Of a DNA stretch of 64,000 nucleotides, positions 33,701 to 48,037 are shown one piece after another (position 1 is the first letter of the stretch; every line of letters starts with the position of its first letter). The stretch comes from Anoplolepis gracilipes (taxonomy: Eukaryota > Arthropoda > Insecta > Hymenoptera > Formicidae), in contig NC_132978.1 in NCBI RefSeq assembly GCF_047496725.1, positions 9,886,501-9,950,500 of the forward strand, given 5' to 3'. The notes below the pieces were generated by a model that saw only the letters and a list, made by a program, of their open reading frames with translations, ran no database searches and was not told where the DNA came from. The position numbers were made by a program, and so were the translations under genes.

Positions 33701-36171
33701 GCCGTTGAGAAAGAATAACTCGGTTTTATACGTATATGTATGTATAATACTCGAGCTAGCCTTGAATGAATATTGTCGGTAACAATACTTTTACTTTCGT
33801 GAAAAAATTTGCAATAATAATAATAATGAATACATATTTATATATTTATTGTTTTGCGTTGTACATTTATTTGTGTTAATACATTCACTTCGTTTTATTT
33901 ATATTAAATGTAAATGTATTTATATTAAACGTATAAGAAAAAAAATGTGCGATACATATATATTTTATATATATGATATATGCTAATATTAAATTTGGAA
34001 TGACTTTGAATTAAAAAATTATAATTTATGACGTTGATACGGGAAGCGAGAAAGTAATGTTTACGCGCAAAAATCTCACAAGTATTTACAAATTTCATTA
34101 TATTTTTTCACACAATTATACGTTACGTTATCCGCGTCGACGCGTTGTTGACACACATCATTGGTCACTCGATCGCGTTCAAAAACACACCGGTTTTCAA
34201 GCTTCGTTTCGTTTTGGTTTCGTTGGTCGCATACTAATTAGCTAGCCACTAATTTACCCGTGCCAGTAAATCATGCAAGCGTATGAGTTACCCGCGCCGA
34301 TAAATTCCCACTTACGACACGCCGGACATTCGAGTCGAGTTCGGTTCGCGTGGAAGTTGTGGTTTTTGTCATTAGTTTTAACTAAAATTTATCGACCCTA
34401 ATAATCACCGCCGCGCAAATCATTACTTTCAATCCGCGCCGACTGGAAATTTTTGTTTTAATCGAAATTTATTCTCCCTTGTATTTACATCGGGAGACGG
34501 TAATTTAGCGTAGACACACGTGACTGGAAACTAGATGCAAGGTGGATAAACAGCGCTAAAGACAAACCGCTTTTGCGTAAAGTTCACATAAATCATGAGT
34601 TTTCATATTTTCGAGAAGAAACACTACATAGAAATTTTTAAAAAATTAAAATATTAATATTAAATAAATATTGAGGGAAAAATATTAATATTAAAGGACA
34701 TAATCTCCTTTTCAAAACATTTATTTTTGCGGAAACATTTACATATTAATTTTTATCTTTTTTCTCTCACAGATTATAAAAATGTATATTTTAAGGAATT
34801 TATATATAATAAATTATATCAAATAACGATTAGATAGAAGAAAAAAATATTTATTTTATAGACGGAGATAATTTTAGACAAAAGTGATTGGCCCATATTG
34901 ATATAATGTAATGTATACAAACACATATATAAAAACACATTTAGAGACACATTTAACGAATATGAAAATGTCAGCTCAAAATACGGACCATTGTATGTGC
35001 AAATTTTTAAAAATAAAATAAAACATTGAGGCTATGCTCTCTAATGAGATACTTCTCACACTTGTACCCTTTCTTCACGCATCGTGTAACTTCTGAACAG
35101 TAAAAGTGCGATTCACTACATTATGCAAATTAGTAGTTACGTATCCACGGACTAATCGGAGCTAAAGATCCAGGGGTAGGGCGTCGAAAACCACTCGATT
35201 TGAAACACCCGTTAATCAAAATCGCTCTTATCGCATTTGTTTAATAACCCATCTCGAGTGCGCCGCTGGACGAGTATCGTTTTCGAATGGTCAGTAGCCG
35301 ATGCGCATCCTCTCAATTTGCTTCATTCGGTCTGTCTCGAATCAACAAAATATCCGAAGTGCATACTTTGTGGCGAGTTTAATCGTAGCCGTAAGCGATA
35401 GTATAATTCATGAGGGGCTACAAACTCCTCGCTGTGTCGTATAATTAGAGCGCATGCACATTCTCACGACTGGTAACCATCGAATACGCGAGTATAGATT
35501 TGAATCGCGATGACGTTTTATTTTACGTTCAGGATTAATTGAATCTCAGATCGATCGTTCGATCGCTCGCGCAGGTGGACGAAAAAGAAGACGGGAGTTC
35601 ATCGGGTAGGTGAACGAAAATTGCATACAAAGTCACTGCCACACGGCGGACATATTCGACGTTCATTAACCTAATCGCCTTTATTACACGAAATTAATAT
35701 GCAAATACGCGGATGCGCCACGTTATTTATAACGCACCGTGGAATAGGTATAATGGCCTGATGCCGACGGCGTACCTAGCGCACGACATGTCATCCAATT
35801 AATTATCCACCGCGCAATTTCTGGCTCATACTCGGCGGAGTTAACGGTGTCTTAACGAGGACTCCACCTCGTCCCTTTCCCGTCTCTCATTCTCGCTGTC
35901 TCGGTCGCCGTTGCATCATGAAGAGGATGAACTCGAGTAAGAGAAATCAGACACGAGAATTTCGGTCACGTTCATAAGCGCGCGCGAAAAAATAGTAATG
36001 TCTTGAAAGTCTAACAGAGTACTTGATATTATGACTTTTTTTACTGCCTGAAGCAACCCCCCAGAGGCAGATATTAACGTCGTTGCGCAACGAGGCTAAT
36101 TACAATGTACTCGTAATGATCGTCTCTGTGGAAGGAGGTTACATAACTATTAATTAAAGTAATACATTATA
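33701..36171. other. Non-coding stretch
   Basis: AT-rich at 33770-34050 and 34590-35040, mixed to CpG-rich elsewhere (34100-34560, 35040-36120). AATATTAATATTAAA appears twice near 34652 and 34681. Only one open frame longer than 60 codons (34057-34245) lies in this 2.5 kb, so it is strongly non-coding. Confidence 0.6.
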
Positions 36172-36210
36172 TGTGTGTGTGTGTGTGTATGTGTGTGTGT
36201 GTGTGTGTGT
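36172..36210. repeat. (GT)n microsatellite
   Basis: About 19 GT units with one TAT interruption near 36189. Confidence 0.93.
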
Positions 36211-36375
36211 ATATGCCAAGTAGAGTTTTCTCATAATAAACACGCATTAGTCTTGAACTTTACACAGTCCTCGACAGAAAATAATCTAATTGCTTTTAAG
36301 GGATACAAGTAAATTAAAAAATATGCAAATTCATTTTTTAATAAAGTAACTGATAATTAAGTACATATTAATATA

Positions 36376-36608
36376 TAGGGTGTCTGGTAATTACCGCCTC
36401 ACCTCTCTAGGGCAGATAGAGCAGGTCAAATTGAACATAAAAGTCCTCTACCATTTGGAGATTTGCGCAATAATTATTAAACTATCAATTAAAAACGCTC
36501 AGCGTATGACAGCGCGCGCCACATATAGCGCTCAGCATACGCTGAACGTTTTTAATTAATATTGTTCTATCTACCCTAGAGGTGGGGCGATAATTACCGG
36601 ACACCCTG
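36376..36608. mobile_element. TA-flanked MITE, 233 bp, with nested inner palindrome
   Basis: Terminal inverted repeats: the left end reads TAGGGTGTCTGGTAATTACC and the right end, reverse-complemented, CAGGGTGTCCGGTAATTATC. The match continues through CGCCYCACCTCT and CTAGGG to AGATAGA, about 45 bp in all. Both ends abut TA, consistent with a TA target-site duplication. Inside lies a second inverted pair, ATTAAAAACGCTCAGCGTAT against its mirror at 36530-36558, around a CGCGCG centre. No coding capacity. The ends match each other well, so this is the youngest-looking element in the window. Confidence 0.87.
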
Positions 36609-38240
36609 TATATAATTGGATGTGTGTGATTTTTGTTTCACACAGAAAAAATTTTTTATTATATTAATATATTTAAAAGTCATATTAAACTGTCATACTA
36701 AAAATTTTCAAGCATAAAACCGGGGCTTTGCTCCAATTTGGCGTGTTCTAAGTGAAGCCAGAGAATTCTAATTTCCGTAGACATTAGGCGACGTAATGAG
36801 CTTCCGCTTTAATGAGGCCATAAGGCGAACATACGCGAGAAGTCAGACGTGTTATTGGAAGCTATACATCTGGAATGTGAATCATCAGCACAGCCAAGAG
36901 GAGCAGGGCGATTTGTATCCTAAAATTGAGAGCAAAACATTAAAAGTTTTAAAGGTGTCTCATAGAATTTCCGCCCAAAATTATTATTAAAAAAAAATCA
37001 CACAAATTTTCCATATCCCTCCCACTTATTAATTTTGCTAACATAATGTATACATTGAACAAATTTTCGTAAATTATCTTGCGAGACATTTTTATACAGC
37101 GTTTTAATTAAAATTATTATATTATCTACTTTATAAGATATATCGTACGATTATATTCAGTTATTGTTACATTCGCGTCGAGTACATGTGCGTATAATAT
37201 ATTTGAAAATACGCCTACATAAATTTAATTAAAATCAAATTGGAAATTTCCATCGTATTATAACATATCCCGTGCTATAATTGATAGTTCACATGATTGG
37301 AGACACTAATTAACTATTAACTTTCACAACAAGCATAATATAAATTAAATCAGACTTTCATCAACATTTTAGAGAATCAATTTATTTTTATTAATTATAA
37401 ATATGTAACTTTATGTAATCCTTGTTATACATTTAATAAAGTAACTATAGGTATATATATTATGGATGCCTTATTAGAATTCAATATTTTAATAAATAGT
37501 ATAATAAAAGTAACTATGTCGTAATGTGTCATTTTATTCGCAAATTTCAAAAAAAAGAATATTACCTACATATATTTATAAATTTTTTTTTTTCGTAATT
37601 TTTAAAATATATTACGTTTATTTTTTGTTCTAAAACTGAGTTACAAAGATAACTACGAATGTCGAGATCGATTTAAATTTCCAACTATGTATCCGATAAA
37701 TTAATACCTTCACATGTCCGCGAACAAGAACCCCGGCCGTGAGCGTGATAAATCGGAAAAGTCTGGAGAGGACTAGTCTTTTATCTAAATGCCTTATTAA
37801 GCGTTGCCCACGCGTACGCATTTCGACTCCTAATTTATGAAGGATACCCAGTGTTAATGCGCTTCTATATACGCCGCTTCTCGAACAGACGGTTTTAACG
37901 AATAGGTTTTATCCTATAGCCATACCGTAAGGGGTTAGGCGGAGAGAGGGAAAGCCTATGGAGCGTGGAATAAATTATGAAAATACCGAATGTCAAAAGT
38001 GATCAAAGGCGGCCGCGCCTCATTGTGCCCGTCGGTTCAACTGTTTAGCGCTCGTAAACGTAAGCAGACCTCTGAAAATAAAGTAATACAGACAGACTGA
38101 CACGGTAGTGAGAATGATGTCACGCCGACGCGCGGACAGAACGATAAAAAATGTTCATGACGACCGAGCGTCGTATAATGCATTTTTGATTAATTATCGA
38201 CAAGCTCATCGATTGGAATCATCGATCGAATTTTTCATAT
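36609..38240. other. Non-coding stretch
   Basis: AT-rich at 36640-36720 and 36980-37640. A short 64-codon frame (36796-36990) is unremarkable. 37700-38220 is mixed to CpG-rich with no gene. Confidence 0.5.
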
Positions 38241-38270
38241 ACACACACACACACACACATACACACACAC
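38241..38270. repeat. (CA)n microsatellite
   Basis: About 15 AC units with a single T interruption at 38260. A related CA/TA-rich tract lies at 38572-38606. Confidence 0.93.
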
Positions 38271-38606
38271 ATATACGCACCGAATTATTATGAACTAGAT
38301 GCCTATTTCACAACGGATGTGATTGATGTTTTACTGTCATTGGCAATGGATATGAAATACAAAGGCCTCATCAAAGTATTGACATATTAATTGCTGAGAA
38401 ATTTTGGATGATAAAATTCAGAATAAGATGTTAATTTTAATATTTAAGATTGAATTTATTTTGTCATAAAATTATATCATATATGTATTACGTGTTTGTT
38501 TTGAATTAAAAAGTAAAAAGTTCAAACATTTAATTTTTCAATTTAAAACAAATATGTATATGTATACAAAAAAATACACACACATATACATATACATATA
38601 CATATA

Positions 38607-38646
38607 AGCAATTTTTAATATATATACACATATAGTAAAAATTGCT
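38607..38646. repeat. Hairpin with 11-bp perfect arms
   Basis: AGCAATTTTTA (38607-38617) is the exact reverse complement of TAAAAATTGCT (38636-38646). The loop is TA/CA low complexity. A weaker inverted pair lies just upstream (about 38491-38553). Confidence 0.6.
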
Positions 38647-40288
38647 CATTAAATCTAAAAATTTTAAAGAGACTTTATATTTGATATTATTTATATACTT
38701 TTTAATTTAATAGTATAATCTAGGAAACCAGATATCTGTAATACTTTAAAACTCTTTAAAAGACTTCCACCTCAAGTGTTGTAAACGATTTCTGCGATCA
38801 TCTTTCCGCCGTCAGGTAGAAAATCATCCGAGTTAATAAGTGGAAAAATGGAAGAAAGGAAGTTTGCTTAAAGACATGAAACGCTCTTTAAAGGAAGCAG
38901 AAATCGTGTTAAAGCATGCGCCAGCCATACTAACAAAGTACTCTCGTGAACGAACATAGACGGTAGATCCATTGATAATATCCCTTGCCTGTTCTCGCGT
39001 CCCGGTTATAAGGACTTGCTCATAGTTCACGGATGTTAACCAACTGGAAAATAAGGGAGACTCGCTTGGATCGTCGAAAGAAGAGGAAACGGTGCGAACA
39101 CACAGTAAGAACTTCTTGGAGGCTAAGAGAGGGGAATGTGTTCCTCTCTTTTCTAGTCTTTCTCTTGTTTAAACGATCATTCAATTATCCTCACTTTTTC
39201 ACGTCGTTCTGCGATTATTGTTTCTTTGATTTTGATTATTATCAATATTGAGAAATGCACGATTAATTCTTCGACTTCAGGCGATATAAAAATCTTGCTT
39301 GCAATAATTTTTCTCATAAAATAATTTTTTACATCTTCCGGGATGACTGATTGTTATGTCTTGTATAGAGAAATGCGTCGCAAATGTCAAAATAGCACGT
39401 GTTGCTTAAAATATTAAGCAATTTTTGTGCTCTATTTCTTATTTAAATAAATGTAATTTGCGCTACATTTTTTCATCGTGATTCTTTTCCTGTTTTTGAA
39501 TTAATGTAGTTATTGATTAACAATGTTAATTGGTGAATGCATATATTTGATCAACTTATTAAACTCATTTAATATGTGAATGCATCAAATAGAAAACAAT
39601 TATTTAAATATAATCTAAAATTTATATTACAATTTAATGATATATTGTAATGATATTTTTGACACAACGCTTTTTTTGAATATTCTTTCTGAATTTGTAA
39701 AAAATTCAGAGAGAAATTGATCAACAGCTCACAAAACAACAAAATTAAAATAATTATATATATTTTTTTCATTCATACAGAAAGAAATGTAAAATGTTGA
39801 AGCAAACAAACTCAAAGTTTTTATATCTATTAAAACCACTAATTATTTTCAAAATTAACTTGATATTATTATAAAAATACAACAGAAAAATTATAACATA
39901 TTTTTAAAAGCTTTCAAAGATTTAATTTCGTACATGTATTCAACTCTGTTGATATGTAATATCGGAAGTACAAAACCTGAAATTTCAAAACACGGGTCAA
40001 GCGTGCTTGAAAAGCTAGCAATTAATGAATGTTTTACTGATGGTAAGCACGAGCTTACAATACAGGTGTCTATGCGCTGGTGATAGGTATCTCTTGTGCA
40101 CTTTTATGTACTACTACATGGATCCTAAGTATCTATCTTAGGTATCTATATATAGACATTTAGTATATGCCGTCTATAGTAGATTGGTTCGAGTGTACAC
40201 CGGGTGATACCGAAAATGTCCTTTGATGTTTTACGTAACGAAATATTATTTTTATCGATTTGTTTTGATTTCATTGATAAAATCTCTA

Positions 40289-40290
<2 letters not shown>
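38647..40290. other. Non-coding stretch, mostly AT-rich
   Basis: A 12-bp stem with a TTGCTTA/TAAGCAA core lies at about 39396-39430. A minus frame of 67 codons (39569-39772) begins ATGAAAAAA and has a hydrophobic start (IIILILLFCELL), like a signal peptide, but the AT-rich composition alone produces such runs of I and L. 40010-40200 has mixed composition. No gene assigned. Confidence 0.45.

Positions 40291-40332
<42 letters not shown>
40291..40332. repeat. (CA)n microsatellite, 21 units
   Basis: An uninterrupted CA run. It is read as threonine-histidine repeats in two forward frames and as cysteine-valine on the minus strand, all artefacts. Confidence 0.96.
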
Positions 40333-40333
<1 letters not shown>

Positions 40334-42255
40334 GCACGCACAGTATTTTATATGTACGAACAAGTGCGCAAGAGTATATATACACTATCGTTACACCGAT
40401 CTTGCTGCTATTTTTCTCCGCTTGAAACAGCTAACGCGATTGTACTTACATCGATCGCACCCCGTTCCGCTGTACGATTTATTATCCTTCCCTACCTACC
40501 CGTCCGTACGATTCACCGTAGCGATTCGAAACGGTAATTTATCTAACGTTTCGCACAATTGAGCTATCATCGCGTCCGTTATAATAAAGTACGAGGCACG
40601 ATTCCGGCGCTCGCAAGAAATCGGAATCTCTTCGCGGGATCAGATTCGCGCTCTGCACGTGCGCGGCACGTTCGTCGAACGCATCCGACACCTTCATCCC
40701 GACATCCGCGTACGATGTCTATTTACCGCTGGCGGATTATTTTACGGCGTTTAAAGACATGTTCTCTCTTCTCTCTTAAGCGCTGCGTCTCTCCGATACT
40801 ACACAGGCTCGACCAACTGTAAAAAGGAACGCGCGCGCAATTATACTATTTCTCGACGTTTACACCAGGTATCCGCGGCTTGCTCTTCTCACATTCCCGC
40901 ACTTCTTGCGATTTTCTTTCCTAAACGATGCCAATAACGAACAAGAAATTTGATCGGCGAAATTGCACGTTGCAATAAATGTTTTAGATGAAAACAAACT
41001 TTTGTGAGACGGATATGTGTAGTCTGCGTATTGATTGCAGAAAATTCGCGTACAACAGAAGATCAAGACATTAAGAACGATCAAGACGAAAGCATCCACC
41101 CGGTACGTTTAAGAACGAGCGCCAGCTGACTAGCCGCATTTTTCATTAACACGCTGTAAAGCCTTATATGAATAGCTGAACCACAGAGAGCGATGAGTCG
41201 CGTTCACCTCGCGGCGGACGTGGCTGAGATTCTTTTACGTTAAGACGTGCGCGATAGCGGCTGACGCTGGTAGGGAAAGATCATTATGCTCGGGGAAATT
41301 TATCGGGACGATCTCGAGACGTTACTTGGGGAGCGTTATCGTTGCATCAAATTTTTTAACGAAGTTTCAACATGACTTCAAAATTCTAAAGTAGCCTATG
41401 TAGTTTATAATAATAAAATCTGAATGTGGTATTGGAAACCGAAAGAGAGAGACCTGAATATTAAATTAGTATATTTAATAAAATTAAAATCTAATTCTAA
41501 ATAAAAAAATCTAAATAATTAAATTTAATTAAAACATTAATATTAGATGCAGACTAATATAAATAAGAACTTACAACTGTCAGGTTTTAAATCAGGTTTT
41601 AAATCAGTCTTGATGTTTATATTAACTCTAGTAGTACAAGCAACGTGCTGGTTAATTTCATTTGACGCATTCTTCAAAAATTCCATCATCTTTACATCTT
41701 TACTTTATCTTGCTTTTTTTCTTCTTAATTTTTTTCGTCTCCAAGAATCATCAGGTTTCTTACTTTTTATCTTCAACTAAAATATTAGTATCAAATCATA
41801 GCTCGACGAAAAGAGGAAGAAATATGAAAAGAAGAAGAAAACAAGATTCGCGTGCATATATATTCTTGTGGGAACGCGGATGAAATTCCTAACGGAACTG
41901 TGATGTATGCGGTAATACAAATGCCAACATATGATTGAGATGTATGTACTGAGCTTCTACGAATCTCCGAAAATTGCGTATTTGCTCCAACTTATCACAT
42001 CTTGACAAGTTTACTTAAACTTAATTATCACGTCTGTTTCGATTCAACATCGATCAGCTCTAATATAACATAAGTACGCGGCTCATGTTCACGTTAATCA
42101 TCTATGTAAATAGATCCTTGAATACACAGCTTTGCAAATTAGGCAATAAATGATCTGTAATTTTCATTTTTTTTTTATCGTTAGTCAATTCCGTAAAATT
42201 CCGTTGCTTCTTCTCTTGCAAATGTACATTTTATTCTTCACTCAAACTATGTATT
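40333..42255. other. Non-coding stretch
   Basis: CpG-rich at 40400-40860 and 41100-41340, AT-rich at 41400-41560 and 42100-42250. A short tandem repeat, TCAGGTTTTAAA twice, lies at about 41580-41604. Forward frames at 41547-41883 are F/L/S-rich from T-rich DNA. No gene recognised. Confidence 0.5.
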
Positions 42256-42641
42256 TCTAAAATTTATTACCCATCCCTGTTGATCCATCGTATTCATTCT
42301 CGTGCTGTGTGACAGCAAGAAAATATTGCCTCAATAAGCAATGCGAAAAGCAACAAAATTTTCTTGCGCAAGTATGGAATTCAAAAAAATATAAAGTCTT
42401 TTCCTTTCTATATTTACAAGCGCGTAAAGAGTGTATAAATATTTTTTTTTCAATAATGTCAGTTCGTATATATCTAGAATCAAAAGTTCACAATCTTATT
42501 CATTATATTCTACATATTTGCATTTTATCAATTAATATTTTCCTTTATATAACATCAAAATTATTTTTATTCATCATTTTGAAATACTTGACTGCTTCGC
42601 ATATGCAATTATACCTATATAATAGATATATAGTCTCTTAA
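42256..42641 (+). other. Open frame in AT-rich DNA, about 128 codons, unassigned
   Basis: One forward frame stays open for about 128 codons in AT-rich sequence, where stops should occur about every 12 codons. The first ATG (42456) gives 61 codons, with two hydrophobic stretches (about residues 14-26 and 30-39) that could cross a membrane. Upstream of it the frame is lysine/glutamine-rich with several cysteines. No known family is recognised. It could be a remnant or terminal exon of a membrane protein such as a chemoreceptor, but nothing specific supports that over chance. Confidence 0.12.
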
Positions 42642-45600
42642 ATGTAAACAGAAATTTGTGTTCTTACATACACTGATTTCGCGCGCGTGCTGCGAAATAA
42701 TCATACCTCTTGAAACGTCCGTTTCAATCGGTTCGCGTCCGGTCTTCGCGTATAATTTCACATACCCGCTCGTTACGCGGCTATTTCAGTCACGACTAAT
42801 CCTGCAAAAATCCGTAACGCGATGCAACGCGCCTCAGACCGATCCAATAAGCGTAGGACCCGTAAACGTCGCGCCGTGGTCCACGAGGCAAAGCTCACGG
42901 GATGATTTACGGATCAAGAGAGGGAAAGGCGAACGAACGAACCGACGAACGAACGGAGTAATCGTTGTACTGCATTCTGAAGAGGACAGCAATCTAGTAA
43001 GGAAGAAGAGGAAGAAGAATGAACGAACGAAGAGGCAAGAGGCCTCTCTGCATATACGACGCGCGAACGAAACGGAACGAGGGGAGCGAGGACGACGGTA
43101 AATCTTGCCGCGATTGACACGTGTGAAATGCGTCGGCCGGACTATACCAACTATACCAGGGTCCTCATGCTTTGACTCCGATCCTCGTGCACGCGCGCTC
43201 AAAGACTCCGAAGAGAGAAGGCTGCCAGCTGACTCGTGTAGAGCACACGCTAAAAAGATGCCGCAATATGCTCCGCATACTCCGCCCTATTCAGGTATAC
43301 ATAAACTTTTCTCCAATTCTGACCGAAATCGATTTGACCTCGAACGAACCCAGGGAATGAAAGAAGAAAAAAAAATGACGCTCCGTAAAAACGAGTTCTG
43401 GTTTCCCGCAAGCGGACGTCGCAAATATCTTCCGGATCGGCCCCGCTGGCGTTATATAATGCGTGCAATGAAATAACCGATATCCTGCCTCGATGTATTT
43501 GGAATCATACAAAGCGATACACGGAAAAATTCGCTTGCGCAGAAGTTTAATTTCGAAATCGTTCGGATGATGAGCCCCAGTGAAAACGAAGAAATGGTAT
43601 CTTTGCAATCGCTAATCTTTCCATTAATGGTGTCGTATATCTACTTGATATGTTGCGACGCAAAAGAGAATTCAAGCGCGATCAAACGCATAGAGCACTG
43701 CACGGCGATTATTTATGATGGTTGTTTACTCGAAAGGGACGAAGAATCATAAAAGTAGACATTATCGTAGCACCTCGTCTCTCGGCGCACAAATTTGCTG
43801 CGTCTCTGTAATACACACATACCGCTTTTTCCGTCCCGACAGTTGTACGTGAATACATTTACATGGCAAGTCAGGGTATGCGGAAGAAGTCAAATTCATG
43901 GGCTTGTCAGCATCGCTTTTCAAGTCTGATTTGAGTTACGTTTAAGTATACTGTGTGCTTATGCGTATATATACGATTCTTAACGTACGACCATTTGAAG
44001 GAAGTTCCTATTCTATCTTTTAACACGGTCATTTGTTCTGCCATAAGAAATATCCGTAAACGAAAAAAGCCTGCAATATTTTCGACCCAGCAATAGAAAA
44101 CAATACTGTCCTTTGAAACATCGTAAAACATTATTGAGTTTCTCATGCTTTTTTTTTCTATATTGCCAAACTTGTCTTGTCCTCCACTATATATCCTAAA
44201 GCGTGTCAGGACTCCAACAGCGAGCGCAATAATTTCACATCTTACCTTGAAAATGACATGACAAGACACTTATCCCTGCGTCGTCGGCTTTTCCGCGTCG
44301 GAAAATTTTAGAAGAGCTTCTAGAAGATGCAGCATGAGGACGCCAGGATGAGCAGTAGGATTGCCTGTAAGAGAAAGAGAGAACGTTAGAAAAGGACGAC
44401 ATACGGCGCTTAAGGAAGCGGAAGGACATGCGTCAAGTATATTCGGAGGATTCTCGTGTCCAGTCCGGCGATTTTGCAGCTTTTACTCTTTGCCAGGACC
44501 ATGTACACGCGCATGTACACGAGCACATATGTATATACGTACGAGCATGAAGACCGCAAATGAGACTCTATTCAGAATTAACCGATGACTGAGCTGCTGA
44601 TGATGGAATATTGATAGACGCGAGCCATTTCTTAAGGCATGCAAGCATGTGTTGCGACTACCGATAGATTTCTCACCGCACATTAAAATACAGAATTGTT
44701 TCCCTTTCTTATTTGCATCTGAACCAACTATTTTACACGCAAATTGAAACTGCTTCACGAACTGCATATATTATCTATACATATGTCACACGTCGAGTGT
44801 TATAGCTCTTCCGCAAAAAAATACTAATGCAATAATTAAATTTAATGTAAAGAAGAATCAAATCATTTCATTTTATTTTATTTAGTCTGTATTATAAAAT
44901 GTTACGCTTATATATACTTACTTCATCTATGTATATAAGTGTATAATTTTTTTTATATTTATTTTATTCACATTCATACATAATACTTTTTGCCATAAAA
45001 TATTTATACACTCATATGTTTTTATCAAATTTTTTCGTTGAAAAAATTTATAATTATTGCCAATATGTGCAGATAATTAATAATATATTATACACACACA
45101 AATGTAGAGTTGCAAGATTAATACATTAAAAAAATGTTCTCTCTTTTTTATTGCAAATATTACATTTATTTTTATACATATTTATTTTTATACAAAAATA
45201 CCTCTATAAAAATCCAAAAAAAACATGCGTTGAAAAGAAATCTTGAATAGTTGTCATTATCATGGACATGATAAATAATAACTTGAAATCTTAGCATACC
45301 GATTTGTTTGTCGAACAAATAGTTTTTTCTGCAGCTCCATCAATTTAATTAAAATTACGAGGCTTCTTCGTGGTTGAAACGCTACATCAGCTGATTTTGT
45401 TTCCGGAATTATTATTTCGCAAGATCGTCATTCACGATGAATGTCGAAACAACAAAGAAGCCGCGCAAAAATAACTGGAACAAGACCGAAACGAGTCTCT
45501 TCCTCGTCATCATTGTTTAGCGTTTAAAACCGGAGGACTAACAGCTCTTCACCCGGAACCATCGTTTGACCAACACGGATTCGATCTTCAGCTGGTCGGC

Positions 45601-48037
45601 TATGGATGGCTTAAGAAGAGCGCTTGCATTATTCATAACCAATTCCCGAATCCTGAACTCAAAATGAATCAGCATCCAGGTCAACTTCCCGCTCCTCTTA
45701 CTGCTTCTCCATTCTGTCGCCGTCTCTTTCTGTCATCCGTTCTTTTTTTTTTCTTTTTTTCAATTTCGTTTCTCGTTTCGCGTCTCCAATCTTCTCTTTT
45801 CTTCAATCGATGTACATAATAAGATATAACGCTACCTAACATCGCTTATGCTAAAATATTGAGATTGATTTATATTAATATAACGATTGTAAAACAATAA
45901 CAATGTTGCAAATTCTTATATGTATCACATATATATAATACGAATCTTTCATCCTGCTTGGTTATGCGCGAGCAATCTGAGACAAACCAGTTTATTTTCT
46001 CATCGTTTTTTCATCACTTTCAACATCTTAGTTATCTCGATTAAGATTTTCTTTTCTGGAACTGGCCATTCGTGTGAACATTTATAAATACAATCTTGAT
46101 AATACATATCATAATGGAATACTAATATCGCTAATTATATTATTTGCCAATTTACGTGACAATTAAACATTAAATTAATAGACGAGAAGATGCACGATGC
46201 ATTCATAGTACAGCGGAGAATATATCGAAAAACGAATTATTTTCTGGTGATATTAACGTGCGAGCAGGAAAGATATAAAACGACGACCGGCAAGGCCGAC
46301 TCGATTTCTCTTGTCGTCTTTATTATTTTTGTTTAAATTTTCTCTCTTTTCTTCTCTGTTTCTTAATTTAAAATCAAGGCGTTATAATACAGGCATTTTC
46401 CATTGCCTATTTACAACTTGGTGTGAAAGCGCAACGCAAATGTCTTCGCTAATGACACGATGTCTTATTTGCCGGCGTCACCGCAGAACATAAAAGACGA
46501 AGCTGTGAATTCTCAGTATCCAAAGTGACAATGGCTATTTGTATCATTGTCATCTATGGCAATTGAACCGACTCTGTTGCAACGACCACGTTCATTTCAT
46601 TCGATGCGGCTCGCACATCTTCGAATAATCAGCATTTGTACATGTAATTGCGAAATACACCGCATAACTTTATGAAACCGGCAATGAGAATATAATGAAG
46701 AGAAATATTCTTTGAAATTATTAAATAATATAATAACGAATAAGTTTTTCATTAATTATTTTTAGAGTATACGATGTTAGAGAGAAAGTATAATTAAGTT
46801 TCACTTCTCTTTGAAATAATTTCTCTTTACGGCTACACGATCCTCTTGTTACCATGCGCCAGATGCAGCCATTAGGTAGGTTCTACAAATATACATCTCT
46901 TTTGCGACCAATGCAACGGTTCGGCGCGAATATAGTTGCAGCGGAGACGCTAGCTGACGTTTAATACCTTCCTCGACGAATATACAGACCAAGAAAATGC
47001 AAACTTGGTAAAAAACACCAACAACACAGGCACCGACGAAGTGAGCGCGTGAGCTTCTAATAGCTAATAGCGTTTACTTGCCGTTTGACTATGCGAGAAG
47101 GCGGAACACTCGCGGCTCTTGGACGCAAAGTACGTCAAAGTACGCCAGCTGACAGCAATCGTAAAGTACATCATATCTTTGATCTATATTCGACCGTGGT
47201 CGCTTTTATCCCTTTTTTTCTAGGTTTATTATTAGCAGGAGAAAATCTGATATGACAATTCCTTCGAATAGAAAGAGAAATATGCCGACTCACGACTTAA
47301 TTAAGTAAATGTCAATATGATTTATTTGACTTTTTATTATTATTTAAAATATCTTAGGATTAAAAAGAGTAGGTTTTGAACAAGACTGAGAAAATGTAAT
47401 TTAAAGAATTTCCTTGGAAAAAATCCAGAAAAAATACACTAACAATAGGAAATTAGATTCGAGAATGACTCGAGTGGAGCCGGAAAGACGGAAACTTTTA
47501 ACATCGTTTCAAGGTTAAAATCGCGGAAATTGGAACATAGTCGTAGAACACTCGCAATAATGTCTCGCTTTGAAAAGCATAGAATGAGTTTGTAAAGCGA
47601 GATGTAGCGGTATATCACGAAGTACGGCGCAATTTCCTCTCTTAAAAGTATCCACGTGTCTTCCGATGGAAACTAGCGAGCGATTCTTATAGTAGTTTTT
47701 GCCGCTGCGTCATATTTCATGCTATTTTCCGCATCGGTATTAATTCTTAATTAATCAGACATGACATTCGCTTCGTTGATTGATTACGACAAATGACAAG
47801 ATTTCTTCCTTTATAAATTTGCTATTAATAATGAAGTACTTTTTTAATTTTTTTTACATGTAGATAACTTAATGATGCAAGAGATAAGTTTTGCTTATTT
47901 TATTATTTTTAACGCGTAATTACAATAGCAGATTTTTGAAATTTATACAGATACAAAAAAAAAAAAAAACATATATAATTCCATAATAATTCTAAAATAT
48001 ATAGAACGCTGCTACTCAATGTTAAAGTAACCCAAGA
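42642..48037. other. Non-coding stretch, no recognised gene
   Basis: CpG-rich at 42680-43480, with a (CGAA)n-like run at 42930-42955 and overlapping basic frames on both strands. AT-rich at 44800-45340, 45820-46250, 46690-46810 and 47720-48010. A 10-bp hairpin (CTTATATATA/TGTATATAAG) lies at about 44906-44938. A TATAAAA lies at about 46274, followed by GC-rich DNA but no recognisable start. A run of about 15 A residues lies at 47956-47970. Confidence 0.5.
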
